DNA of 64,000 nt from Pontibacter chinhatensis. Its GTDB lineage: Bacteria; Bacteroidota; Bacteroidia; Cytophagales; Hymenobacteraceae. Each line of letters starts with the position of its first letter. The stretch's first letter is position 1. Below the pieces are notes generated by a model. That model ran no database searches. It was not told where the DNA came from and was given only the letters and a program-made list of their open reading frames with translations. The stretch spans positions 124,001-188,000 of the forward strand of contig NZ_FOOT01000004.1 of NCBI RefSeq assembly GCF_900113285.1, written 5' to 3'. Positions 45,372 to 54,796 of this stretch are shown here, piece after piece. Position numbers and translations under genes: made by a program.

Positions 45372-48300
45372 TTAAAACCCTACAGTTACCCCCAAAGCGA
45401 AGGTGCGCTGGATAGGATAGTCCTCGTTATTTTGGTTCGATTCAGGATCGATGAAATAATCCATACTTTTTGAGCTTGTGAGCAGGTTGGTGCCGGAAAC
45501 AAACACACGCGCCTGCTTGAAGGGGGAAACTTTCAGGAGAGTGGATTTCAGGTCATACCCCACCTGCAGGTACTTCAGCCTCACAAAGCCGGAGCGGAGA
45601 ATCCAGAAGTCGCTGCTGGTATAGTTGTTGTTCCCGTTTACACCCGCCGAGGACACCTGACGCGGATACAGGGCATCCGTATTATCCGGCCTCCAATAGT
45701 CTCGCTGAAAATCGTAAATAAGCATATTCTCTACGTTGCTTCCCTGAACCACCCCGCCTATATAGCGGTCTCTGTTACCTGTGCCCATTACAACGGCACT
45801 CAGGTTAAGGCCTCTGTAGCCCAGGTCAATAGTAGTACCAAAGTTCATGCGCGGGAAGCTGTTGCTGCCGATGCGTCTAAAGTCGCTTCCGTCAATCTTA
45901 CCGTCTCCGTTCACATCCTCATACCTTAAATCACCGGCCACTACGTCAACCGAGCTGATACGCCGCGCGCCAGCAAGCAAGTCGCTGTTGTTCGTGTAGA
46001 AGCCTGAGCTGATATAGCCTGTGGTGAGGGCAGCCTGACTAATACCCGACTCCCGGGTATAGGGATTCTTAAGAGCGGCCTCATCCTCCCAGTAGGTTTT
46101 TTCCCACAACTGGTTAAAGTAAGTATAGTTCAGGCCCACCCTGTAAGTAAAGTTGCCCACGTTATCTGCCCATGCGATGTTAAACTCGGCACCTTCTCTC
46201 CTAAGAGCGGCGTCTGTATTATTGATAGGCGGTAAACCTATGCCGAGCGGAGCAGCATACCTGGTATCGGCACTGACATACCCAGTAGTTCGCATGTAGA
46301 AATAGTCAACTGAACCTGTCAGGCGGTTGTTCAGGCTGCCAAAGTCTAAACCTATATTCCTGCTCCGGATGCTAAACCAGGAAAAATTAGTGCTTGGCAA
46401 TGTTCCTGGCTCCGAGGTGCCTTGCACCGGCTGGTCATTTATAACCCAGGCGTTGGCATTCACATTATAACCCGGCACATACTGGAAGGGTGCAATGCCA
46501 TCTAATATACCTGTGAGGCCGTAAGAACCCCTGATTTTCAGGAAATCCAGGATATGGCTGTCTTTAAGTGAAGACATGAAGCTTTCTTCTGACAGTGCCC
46601 ATCCACCGGAAACGGCGTAGAACGTGCCCCACTGCTTCGTGGCCGGCAGCAGGTCGTTGCCGTCGTAACGCAGGGTACCCTCCAGGAAATACTTAGACTT
46701 AAAATTATAACCTAAGCGCGTTAAAAAGCCTGCACGGGCATTTTCACTCTCCGAGCCGCTCGCAAGTTGATCCACCGTGGGGCCTGCCACAAACTGATCG
46801 AACTGGAGTTGGTACCGCTGGCGAGTGGCAGTAAGGGAACCGCTCTTGTTATAGGCTTGTTCGTAGCCCCCGGCAAAATCAATGTTATGGTCTCCGAAAG
46901 AATTATTGTAGGTGATAAAGCCCTGTAACAGCAGGGTGCTGCCATCACCTCGACCTGCCGTCAGACTAGGGGGATTACCTAGGATTGGCGTACGGCTGTT
47001 GAGGGCATAAGAAGGAGCCGTCGCGTTCCAGGATTTGCTCATCGAGTTCCACATATTGTAGTTACCCGTCGCTCTCAGGCCTAGTCCCTCCAGAAAAGGG
47101 GCTTCATACTCTAGCCCTAAAATACTGTTAAACACACGAGAGGTGTTTTTATGGTATCCTGAAAACGGGGAGAGTTCGACAGCCGGGTTGTCTGTCGTAC
47201 CGTTGTACGGAAGTCCAAATTCGTTATATGCCAGCTGGGTAGAGCCCTTTTGCTGTATGTGCTGAAACAGTTGGCCATAGCCACCGGCAGTAGAGGAGTT
47301 CGGAACTGAATTGGTCTCAACAAAGCCATCTATACCTGTGGTGACCTTCAGGTGGATATTGTCAAAGTTTCCAACAGTATTCAGACGGTAGGTGATCCTG
47401 TCGTTGTAGTTGTTGTCTGTATTAAGGTTAGTACCCTGATGGTAGTAGGAGCCCGATGCATAGTAGGACAGCATTTTCCCTCCGGCTGAGAGCGATAGGT
47501 CGTGCCGCTGCTCCGGTGAATAATCTTTCAGGGCTATCCCTTGCCAGTCTGTATTTGGGTACTCAAATGGCCTGGACTGATCTCTGTAGTAACCCAGCTC
47601 TTCTTCAGATACAGGCACCTCCCTACCTTCTGCGCGGTACACCTCATTGATGGCCGCCAGATTTTCGTAGGAGCTCACCCTGTCCGGGAAAATTGTAGGC
47701 TGCGAATAGATCTGGTTGAAGGAATAGTTGATATTCAATTGGCCATCCTTACCTTTTTTGGTGGTCACCAGCACTACCCCGTTACCGCCCAATGCTCCAT
47801 ACAATGAGGTAGCGGCGGCATCCTTCAACACGGAATAAGATTCAATATCGTTGGGGTTCAGGTTCTGGAAGTCGTTTTGTGAACGAATAATATTATCAAT
47901 CACATACAAGGGGGTGCCGCCACCCCTAATGGAGATACTGCTCTTGGAGCCAGGGGCACCGGTGGAAGAGGTAACAATCACCCCGTGCACCCGTCCAGCG
48001 ATGGCATCGTTGACCGATTGGACAGGTATACTGGCAAGTTCCTCAACAGGGAGTGTGCTTACTGAGCTAGTTATTTTCTGCTTGCTTGTCGTGCCATACG
48101 CTACCACCACAACTTCCTCCAGCGCCCTGGCATCATCGACTAACGTCACGTCAATGCTGGCCCTGCTGTCGATGTCAACCTCCTGCGTCTGGTACCCGAT
48201 GAAAGAGAAAACCAACGTGCCCTGCCCCTTTGGCACCCTGATAGAATACCTGCCCTCTACGTCAGTGGGAGAGGCGGTAGTAGTGCCTTTTAAAAGCACA

Positions 48301-48758
48301 GTTACACCCGGGAGGGCCACACCTTTCTTATCTGTCACGTGGCCTGTCACTGTCACCTGCTCCTGTGCGTTGCTGTTGCTGGCCGGAAGTGGCTTGGGTT
48401 GGATAGCCTGGCTACGAATGTGGATGTTGTTGTTGATGAGCCTGAACTCCAGGCCTGTTTGTGATGAAATTCGTTCCAGCACCTTGCTCAGGGGCTCTTT
48501 ATAGACTCTGATAGTTATGTCGTTCTTGCCTGCCAGTTCCGCCTCGTCAAACGTAAACCGGAAGGGGGTCTGTGCTTCTACACGCTTGATAAATTCTAAA
48601 AGAGTAGATTTCTGTAAGGTTAAGGTGACTCTTTCACGCTGCATATCAGGTCCGGAGCTTGACGCATAGGAGGAAAAACTAAGACACCATACCGCGAGCA
48701 GCATAGATAAAGCTCTGGCCGGACTACCTTTTAGTAGGTAGTAAAGACTGTTTTCCAT
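45372..48758 (-). CDS. SusC/RagA-family TonB-linked porin with STN domain
   Basis: 1128 residues. After the signal segment, an STN domain (about 40-115: VTLTLQKSTLLEFIKRVE, RFTFDEAEL) marks a signalling receptor. A carboxypeptidase-like domain (133-205) follows, then the plug (EVVVVAYGTTSKQ to GVVLVTTKKG, about 215-335) and the barrel ending with YPIQRTFALGVTVGF. The STN domain should touch the FecR anti-sigma factor encoded next, so ligand uptake is coupled to transcription. It is nearly free of the core word. Confidence 0.96.
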   Translation of the reverse strand: MENSLYYLLKGSPARALSMLLAVWCLSFSSYASSSGPDMQRERVTLTLQKSTLLEFIKRVEAQTPFRFTFDEAELAGKNDITIRVYKEPLSKVLERISSQTGLEFRLINNNIHIRSQAIQPKPLPASNSNAQEQVTVTGHVTDKKGVALPGVTVLLKGTTTASPTDVEGRYSIRVPKGQGTLVFSFIGYQTQEVDIDSRASIDVTLVDDARALEEVVVVAYGTTSKQKITSSVSTLPVEELASIPVQSVNDAIAGRVHGVIVTSSTGAPGSKSSISIRGGGTPLYVIDNIIRSQNDFQNLNPNDIESYSVLKDAAATSLYGALGGNGVVLVTTKKGKDGQLNINYSFNQIYSQPTIFPDRVSSYENLAAINEVYRAEGREVPVSEEELGYYRDQSRPFEYPNTDWQGIALKDYSPEQRHDLSLSAGGKMLSYYASGSYYHQGTNLNTDNNYNDRITYRLNTVGNFDNIHLKVTTGIDGFVETNSVPNSSTAGGYGQLFQHIQQKGSTQLAYNEFGLPYNGTTDNPAVELSPFSGYHKNTSRVFNSILGLEYEAPFLEGLGLRATGNYNMWNSMSKSWNATAPSYALNSRTPILGNPPSLTAGRGDGSTLLLQGFITYNNSFGDHNIDFAGGYEQAYNKSGSLTATRQRYQLQFDQFVAGPTVDQLASGSESENARAGFLTRLGYNFKSKYFLEGTLRYDGNDLLPATKQWGTFYAVSGGWALSEESFMSSLKDSHILDFLKIRGSYGLTGILDGIAPFQYVPGYNVNANAWVINDQPVQGTSEPGTLPSTNFSWFSIRSRNIGLDFGSLNNRLTGSVDYFYMRTTGYVSADTRYAAPLGIGLPPINNTDAALRREGAEFNIAWADNVGNFTYRVGLNYTYFNQLWEKTYWEDEAALKNPYTRESGISQAALTTGYISSGFYTNNSDLLAGARRISSVDVVAGDLRYEDVNGDGKIDGSDFRRIGSNSFPRMNFGTTIDLGYRGLNLSAVVMGTGNRDRYIGGVVQGSNVENMLIYDFQRDYWRPDNTDALYPRQVSSAGVNGNNNYTSSDFWILRSGFVRLKYLQVGYDLKSTLLKVSPFKQARVFVSGTNLLTSSKSMDYFIDPESNQNNEDYPIQRTFALGVTVGF

Positions 48759-48908
48759 AAATTTGTGTGTTTGATTGTGAGAAGATTCCGATTAAGCAAC
48801 AGCCTCCACAGGTTTAATTTGCGCCAACAGATTTTCTGGGAGGTATCTGCAGCCAGGCCTGCTTCAGGTCTGGCTGTATTTTATTCAAGCCCCATGTATA
48901 TCCCCCTG

Positions 48909-49937
48909 TTATTGGTTTAACATAATCTTAACCTGATCGCCTGACCTGGTGTGTGTGAAGCCTTTCACAAAGCCAATGCCGTCCAATACACTTTCAAGCG
49001 TTTCCTGGTGGTACTCCCCCGTATAATTCCACGCGTCTACCTGTTCACCCTCGGTGTCCGCCTCGATGCGCACGCCATACCAGTTCTCCAGCTCCCTGAT
49101 AACCTGATCCATGCTCGCCTTTCGGAAGGTGAGGACTCCTTCTTTCCAAGCCAAAACCTCACTCTTCTCGAATGGTGCCACAGCGTACTGCCCTGATGCC
49201 TTGTCGTAGGCCAGTTGCTGCCCCGGCGTTAGGTGAGACAACAACTGCTTGTGAGCCTGCCCATCCTGCTCCACTTTCACTAAGCCTGTCGCCAGTGCAA
49301 CGGTGATGGTACCCTCATAAGAGCTATAATCTATGTTAAAGGAGGTTCCTAAGGCCTGCGTGGAGATGCCCCCAGTGCGGACAACGAAGGGCCTCAGGCT
49401 ATCTTTGGCAACCTCAAAAAACGCCTCGCCCCTCAGGGTAATCTCACGAGATTCCTCTCCAAAATTCCGGGCAAAGGAGATGCTGCTTCCCGAATTCAGC
49501 TTTACTGTCGAGCCGTCGGCCAGGTATACTGTCTTCTTAACTCCAGGTGCTGCCTCTATCGTCTGGTAAACCACCTTGGCAGACCCTGCGCCGGAAGAAA
49601 AGAGTTTTAGTAGTCCAATCAGACATAGAGGCAGTAAAATGGCGGCTGCAACTTTTATCCAGAGCGGCATGTTGGCCGGTGGGCTGAGCTTGACAACATT
49701 CCCAGCTTCCATCTGTTCGTGCTCTTCCCCGATCTGCGCCCTTAACTTTCGAAAAACCTGACCCGCATCATGCCCAGGCACCTCTTCCGTCCGCTGGGCT
49801 GCCTCCTGCCAGATGGCGTTCAGTTCCTGCTCCTTGTGAAGATCCGGTTGCTGCTCCCCAAACCAATGCAGGACTTGCCGTACCTCTTTGTCTGAGCATT
49901 CCCCTTTATAGAACCGATCAAGTAGTCTGCTGTCCAT
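48909..49937 (-). CDS. FecR-family anti-sigma factor
   Basis: 342 residues. A cytoplasmic N-terminus (DRFYKGECSDKEVRQVLHWF) leads to one membrane helix (about 92-112), a FecR domain (GVKKTVYLADGSTVKLNSGSSISF, FEVAKDSLRPFVVRT) and a C-terminal DUF4974 domain (LTFRKASMDQVIRELENWYGVRIE). It holds the ECF sigma factor at the membrane until the STN domain of SusC reports substrate. It is transcribed divergently from the sigma gene. Confidence 0.95.
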   Translation of the reverse strand: MDSRLLDRFYKGECSDKEVRQVLHWFGEQQPDLHKEQELNAIWQEAAQRTEEVPGHDAGQVFRKLRAQIGEEHEQMEAGNVVKLSPPANMPLWIKVAAAILLPLCLIGLLKLFSSGAGSAKVVYQTIEAAPGVKKTVYLADGSTVKLNSGSSISFARNFGEESREITLRGEAFFEVAKDSLRPFVVRTGGISTQALGTSFNIDYSSYEGTITVALATGLVKVEQDGQAHKQLLSHLTPGQQLAYDKASGQYAVAPFEKSEVLAWKEGVLTFRKASMDQVIRELENWYGVRIEADTEGEQVDAWNYTGEYHQETLESVLDGIGFVKGFTHTRSGDQVKIMLNQ

Positions 49938-50146
49938 TTCTTTGTATTAGGTTATACATATATATTACACTTAAGCCTGCCCTTGCACCACCTCCCTTCC
50001 GAAAATTAATTAAGGGCTCACTTTTGAGAAGTAGTTTTGACTCATTACATTTAGCCATGGCATTCCAATCTAAGCTGCAGCCGTTGCGCTTGGCTGTGCT
50101 TATGGAAGCCAAGTCTTGTCATCTCACCTTAGCATAGACTATTCAC

Positions 50147-50707
50147 ATGAAGCTGAAGGGCATCCACTGTCTGCCCGAGGCCATTGCGGCTCTCAGGGCA
50201 GGAGATATCGCTGTATTTGAAAAAATTTATGACCTTTTCGAGCCCAGACTCTTTGCATTTGCCATGCACCTTGTCGGACAAAAAGAAGAAGCAGAGGAAA
50301 TAATACAGGAGGTTTTTCTCAAAATATGGGAGCGACGGAACCAGTTGGACCCGGAACAGAACTTTGAGGGTTATTTATTTAGCGTTGCCAAGAACATCGC
50401 CTATAATAAAGGCCGGCGCAGGGCCTATGAGTATGCCTTTGCCCAGTATTTTTCGGCTGTGGGCACGGAAAACAGGTGTTTTACGGAGGAAACAGTCGCT
50501 TACAGGGACTTGGAAAGATTACTCGAAGAGACCTATGCGGAATTGCCCCCTGTAAGAAGAAAGGTCTTTGTGCTCAGCCGCATGGAAGGAAAAAGCAACG
50601 GTGAGATTGCCCAGCTCCTCAACACCAGCATCAGCAATATCGATAACCACCTCCATAAAGCGTTGAAAGTCATCCGGGAAAAGCTCAGGATTAGCAACGC
50701 CCTATGA
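50147..50707 (+). CDS. ECF RNA polymerase sigma factor (FecI-like)
   Basis: 186 residues. Region 2 (FEKIYDLFEPRLFAFAMHLVGQKEEAEEIIQEVFLKIWERR) and region 4 (LPPVRRKVFVLSRMEGKSNGEIAQLLNTSISNIDNHLHKALKVIRE) are separated by a short linker. It is expected to drive the susCD genes on release from FecR. It is divergent from fecR with a 209-base gap where its targets' promoters may lie. Confidence 0.95.
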   Translation: MKLKGIHCLPEAIAALRAGDIAVFEKIYDLFEPRLFAFAMHLVGQKEEAEEIIQEVFLKIWERRNQLDPEQNFEGYLFSVAKNIAYNKGRRRAYEYAFAQYFSAVGTENRCFTEETVAYRDLERLLEETYAELPPVRRKVFVLSRMEGKSNGEIAQLLNTSISNIDNHLHKALKVIREKLRISNAL

Positions 50708-51504
50708 GCTTCTATGGTCAAGATTAAGAAACCCTTTCAACTGTCTCTTGTCACCTAAGCAACCTACTGATCTATTATCTGCGTTTAGAAAAACGGGCTA
50801 TTATACTTTATGGCAACTTGGAATCTCTTGAAAGACAGGAGCAGTTGATGTAGGAAACAGGTAAAACGGCCTTGAAATAAGGTAATGATTTCAAAGAGTT
50901 TCCAATATTCGCTACGCAACTGAATTCACGCTCCTCTATTTAATAACTTGTATAGGGAAAGTTTATCTTTTAACGGCGCTTCCCATAACCCTCCCTCCTG
51001 CTCACTTGAAATTATATAGGTTATAGATTGTATTTACTTACAATAACTCGGGATATGTCAATACTAAGCAGAAATAGTATGGTTTGCAGTCCGCCTTAGA
51101 GAGGCCCCTAGGCAGGTACTCTGACATTGTTTTTAAGGAAAGGGTCGCTGCAAGGTGACCGTAGAGGATATTATCATACTGCTGGAGGCATTGTTGGAAG
51201 GAAGCAGTTGTCGCAAGAGTACCGCGATCCGGCTTAGAGTCTGAAAGGTGAAGAGGGGAAGTTCCATCACGGCTACTTGTTCGTCTCCGTGGCGGAATAT
51301 CCTGCGTCCAACCCGTCTTAACCGGGCCGCTCTTATGGAACAGTTAAAAGCCTCTCTTGCGTTACACCCATAGGCAAGCGAAGCCAGACAGCGAGCAACG
51401 CTGTGGCTTCGCTTGCTGTCTTACGCATAGAGCAGTTCTTTACTGATAGGAAACCCTCTCAGGCAGTTCATTACCTGATCAGGGGAATGGTATGGCATGG
51501 CCTA
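50708..51504. other. Non-coding stretch with a strong hairpin
   Basis: About 800 bases without a credible gene. The notable object is a hairpin at 51374-51416: 12 bp (51374-51385/51405-51416) plus 5 bp (51388-51392/51400-51404) around a 2-base bulge. A short plus-strand frame around 51160-51230 looks protein-like (VEDIIILLEALLEGSSCRKS) but ends quickly and may be a gene remnant. Confidence 0.5.
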
Positions 51505-51990
51505 TTAACGCAGGTAGACAGCATGGAAAACAGCCAGCGGCGCCCTACGGCCTAGGTTCAGTGTCAGTGTGTCGCCGTGGAGGGTGTAGTTGTCGGTCAG
51601 CTCAAACACCTCCAGAAACTCCCCCTCCCGCTCCACTCCCGGGCAGTACATCATGGTTGTAGCCATCTTGGAGAAGCGGATGCGGTTTCCTTCGGAGAGG
51701 GTGTAAGTGCCGTTGATGACGTTGCAGCCGCCGTTTCCGCTTACCTTGTTGCCCGCTGTGTGGAGCACGAAGTGGGCCTCGGTTTGCTGGTTTTCTGCCA
51801 TCGTAATGGGTTGCCCTCCCAGCTCCACCAGCTTCCAGCGCTTCTCGGTAATGGTGTTCTCCTGTTGGGTCATGTGCGAGGTTTGCTCAGTTTCGGAGCC
51901 ATCTGTAGCGGCCTTGTTCGCATGCTTGCCCGTGTTGCACCCGCTCAGGGCCAGCGTAAAAAACGAGGCAAGGAAAAGGTATTTTTTCAT
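51505..51990 (-). CDS. META-domain lipoprotein (HslJ-like)
   Basis: 161 residues with a lipobox (LALSGC). The META domain is clear: KRWKLVELGGQPI, TEAHFVLHTAGNKVSGNGGCNVINGTY, IRFSKMATTMMYCPG and a final strand TLNLGRRAPLAVFHA. In E. coli HslJ, this fold is linked to heat and novobiocin resistance. In Bacteroidetes, such proteins are envelope lipoproteins of unknown role. Monocistronic. Confidence 0.9.
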   Translation of the reverse strand: MKKYLFLASFFTLALSGCNTGKHANKAATDGSETEQTSHMTQQENTITEKRWKLVELGGQPITMAENQQTEAHFVLHTAGNKVSGNGGCNVINGTYTLSEGNRIRFSKMATTMMYCPGVEREGEFLEVFELTDNYTLHGDTLTLNLGRRAPLAVFHAVYLR

Positions 51991-52058
51991 AGTATATAGT
52001 TTTGTTTCGTGTTTCTAATGCGGCACAGGCCAGCCAGGGCAACGGTTATGCCACCCTG

Positions 52059-52949
52059 CTACACCTGTTTGCTCCTGCCCAGGATTTGCTTCAGCGAAAT
52101 GTCCTTGGCATAGAACGTGACTCCGATGCCCAGCAAGAGTATCGCCCCGCCGACTATCATCCGCAGCGTGATCTGCTCGTCCAGGAACAGCCAGGCCAGG
52201 AAAGAGGCCAGCAGTGCTTGGCTGAGCAGGCTCAGCGAGACGCGGGTGGCGCGCATGTGCTGCGTGGCATAGCTCAAGAGCAGCCAGGCCACCAGCTGGC
52301 AGACTACCCCCTGCACCAGCAGAACCAGCCAGCCCATATCTGAAAAGCCGCTGAAAGGCTCATCGAGCAGGTAGGACACTACGCCTAGGAAAAGGGTGGA
52401 AGAGAGCAGGTTGACCGTCATGAACGAAAGGACTGGCATGCGTTCTAGCACGTGCTTACTCAGAAGGATATATACCGCGTAGAACACTCCCGACAGCACG
52501 CCAAGCATGAAGGCCATATCGAAGCGCAGCTCCAGGAAAAACTCAAACCCCACCAGCACCACCATTCCCAGCAGGGCAATCACCGTCCCGATCCAGAAGT
52601 TGCGTGAGGGCTTGCTCTCCAGAAACAAGAAGGAGCCCACGCCCACCCACACCGGTGCCAGGTTGGTGAGCAGCGTGGCCTGCGTAGCCGTGGACTGTTG
52701 GATGGCAATGTTCCAGACGGCCACATCCGAGGCGAAGAAAACACCTGACAGCAGTGCCAGCAGCAATACCGGGGTAGGCGGCATGAGGAATCGCCCGGTC
52801 AGCAGCACAAAGGGCAAAAGCAGCACGGCCGCAATAGCCATGCGGTAAAAGGCCGAAATCAGCCCCGGGGTGAGGTTGAGCTTTACCAGCACCGGGAAAA
52901 CGGAGATGCAGATAATCCCGATCAGCAGGGCAAGGCGCGGCTTTGTCAT
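52059..52949 (-). CDS. EamA-family (DMT superfamily) exporter
   Basis: 296 residues with ten hydrophobic segments in two EamA repeats (first GLISAFYRMAIAAVLLLPFVLL, TATQATLLTNLAPVWVGVG; second RATRVSLSLLSQALLASFLAWLFLDEQIT). These are drug/metabolite exporters of the inner membrane. The substrate cannot be predicted. The gene stands alone. Confidence 0.92.
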   Translation of the reverse strand: MTKPRLALLIGIICISVFPVLVKLNLTPGLISAFYRMAIAAVLLLPFVLLTGRFLMPPTPVLLLALLSGVFFASDVAVWNIAIQQSTATQATLLTNLAPVWVGVGSFLFLESKPSRNFWIGTVIALLGMVVLVGFEFFLELRFDMAFMLGVLSGVFYAVYILLSKHVLERMPVLSFMTVNLLSSTLFLGVVSYLLDEPFSGFSDMGWLVLLVQGVVCQLVAWLLLSYATQHMRATRVSLSLLSQALLASFLAWLFLDEQITLRMIVGGAILLLGIGVTFYAKDISLKQILGRSKQV

Positions 52950-53315
52950 GTGTTTAGGAGTAGAATAGAATTTTGTGCAAAAATATACAATTGCCCGCAG
53001 CCTTCCGGCTATGCTTCTGCTGCAGTATGGGCAAGTACAGCGGCTTTACGGCTGTACAGTAGCCTTTCCTTAGTAGAGACAGCGGTTTGCCAAGTATAGA
53101 GAAGCTAAAAGGTGAATCACGGAGGATAAGAGCTAAGTCATTGGCAGCGGAAGCTTATACTAAATAAGATATCGCTGCCATAGCCAAAGAGAGTATGGAA
53201 CATTATTTCTTTACAAGAAAATATATGACAGACTAGGCATACAGCATTCAGTCTTATCCCATTGTTAAGCGTCGGGACTCATCCGCACAAGTAACAAATT
53301 CCCTAAAACGTTTAG

Positions 53316-53395
53316 AATGGCCCAATATTACACATGCCCTTACGGCCTTAAATGGGTATCCCGTCGTTTTTTTCTAAGAGAGGGGGGGGACCTGC
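53316..53395. repeat. Structured dispersed repeat, copy 3
   Basis: Outer CCCA/TGGG (53321-53324/53353-53356) and inner GCC-CTTAC-GGC (53336-53346), then TTTTTTTCTAAGAGAGG. It lies about 125 bases before the antitoxin-like gene. The rest of 52950-53518 shows nothing recognisable. Confidence 0.6.
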
Positions 53396-53518
53396 AGCAA
53401 GGCGGTTCCTCCGAATCATGCTCTTAGTAGTTATTTGAAACGTGCTCTGGGACCAATCGTCCTTGAATAAAGAACCTCAAGGATTTGTCGTATAACAGGT
53501 GATTTAGGATATTTAGCT

Positions 53519-54103
53519 ATGGAAATAAAACTGATCCGCAACGAAGACGATTACAAGGACGCGCTCAGGCAAATCAAATCGCTGTGGGACGCTGTGCCGG
53601 GCACACCTGACGGAGACAAACTGGAGATTCTATTCATGCTCGTCAACAGGTACGAGGAGGAGCATTCCCCCATCAATGAACCTGACCCAGTTGAGTACAT
53701 CAAGGTCCGCATGGAGGAGCTGGGGCTCCGGCACGGGGACTTGGTGCCCTATATAGGCAGCAAGGAAAGCGTCACGGAGGTGCTTAATGGTAAACGCCCC
53801 CTTTCCCTGGAGATGATCCGCAACTTGCACTATGGGCTGGGCTTTTCCCTGGAGGCTCTCATCACCGCGCCTTCTGGACTAGGCTTGAATACTGAACCCC
53901 AGCCCCAACTTCTAAAGCCGGATGACCCTATCGCAATAAAGGGAATCGAGGTATTCGAGGACGAGGACGACTTTCAGAAGTGGCTCAACACCAAAAACAA
54001 ATCCCTAGGGAATGTGAAACCTGTTGACTGGCTAGATACCCCCGAAAGAAGAAAGCAGATATTAAACCTGCTGGTGTGCATCGAGCACGGGATGTACTTC
54101 TGA
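53519..54103 (+). CDS. Hybrid antitoxin: HigA-like HTH plus Xre/MbcA/ParS toxin-binding domain
   Basis: 194 residues. The N-terminal 50 residues match HigA antitoxins (DYKDALRQIKSLWDAVPGTPDGDKLEILFMLVNRYEEEH), followed by an HTH (56-118: IKVRMEELGLRHGDLVPYIGSKESVTEVLNGKRPLS). The C-terminus (about 143-194: EDEDDFQKWLNTKNKSLGNVKPVDWLDTPERRKQILNLL...IEHGMYF) fits the DUF2384 toxin-binding domain that pairs with RES toxins. Neither a HigB nor a RES toxin gene is adjacent, so it appears orphaned. The fusion is unusual. Confidence 0.8.
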   Translation: MEIKLIRNEDDYKDALRQIKSLWDAVPGTPDGDKLEILFMLVNRYEEEHSPINEPDPVEYIKVRMEELGLRHGDLVPYIGSKESVTEVLNGKRPLSLEMIRNLHYGLGFSLEALITAPSGLGLNTEPQPQLLKPDDPIAIKGIEVFEDEDDFQKWLNTKNKSLGNVKPVDWLDTPERRKQILNLLVCIEHGMYF

Positions 54104-54136
54104 TAGCAACTGCCCTCCTCTCTCCCTGTGCTTATC

Positions 54137-54787
54137 TTATCTGGTCTTAACTGAAAGAGAGCAACTTCTTTCACATGTTAGCGCCTTCTTTACCCGCTGC
54201 ACGGTGCTCACCCCCACTCCGCAGAGCTTGGCTGTCTCCCGGATGGACTGCCCCGCCTGGAGGTAGCGGACCACCTTCGGGTGCGACCTAACCAGATCTT
54301 TGGTGCTTCCCTGCGGCCTGCCCAGCACCTTTCCCTTGCGCCTGGCCTCCTCCAGCCCCGACTTCACCCGCTCGATCAACGTGATGCGCTCCATGCGCCC
54401 GATGTCGGCCAGGATGGTGAGCAGGAACTGCGCCATGGCGTTCACCGAACCGTCAGGGTTAAGTGTCTCTATACTGTAGTTCTTTACCACCACGCTGACT
54501 TGGAGCGCGTGCAGGGCTTCCATTGTAGCCAGCACCTGCGCCGTGTCACGACCGAGCCTGGTTACCTCGTGCACCAGTACCTTGTTGATCTTCCTGCTCT
54601 CTGCCAGCCTGAGCAGGCGCTGTATGCCCTTGCGCTCTGAGTTCTTTTTAGAACCTGAGACGGTCTCGGTGATAAGCTCTATGACCTTAAATTCCCTAGA
54701 GGCGGCATACTCCGTGAGCTCTGTCACCTGCCTGTCGTAGCTCTGGTCTGCCTTGGACACCCTGACCAATATAGCAACTCTGTTCAT
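54137..54787 (-). CDS. Serine recombinase (resolvase/invertase)
   Basis: 216 residues from ATG 54787 (alternative ATG three codons earlier). The frame extends 71 codons upstream, but only this start gives the conserved MNRVAILVRVSKADQSYDRQ with catalytic Ser11. The catalytic domain continues with VLVHEVTRLGRDTAQVL and the E-helix MERITLIERVKSGLEEARRKGKVLGRPQGS. A C-terminal HTH (SIRETAKLCGVGVSTVQRVKKAL) binds DNA. It may resolve or invert DNA within the island. No target site was identified. Confidence 0.92.
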   Translation of the reverse strand: MNRVAILVRVSKADQSYDRQVTELTEYAASREFKVIELITETVSGSKKNSERKGIQRLLRLAESRKINKVLVHEVTRLGRDTAQVLATMEALHALQVSVVVKNYSIETLNPDGSVNAMAQFLLTILADIGRMERITLIERVKSGLEEARRKGKVLGRPQGSTKDLVRSHPKVVRYLQAGQSIRETAKLCGVGVSTVQRVKKALTCERSCSLSVKTR

Positions 54788-54796
54788 AGCTGTCAT

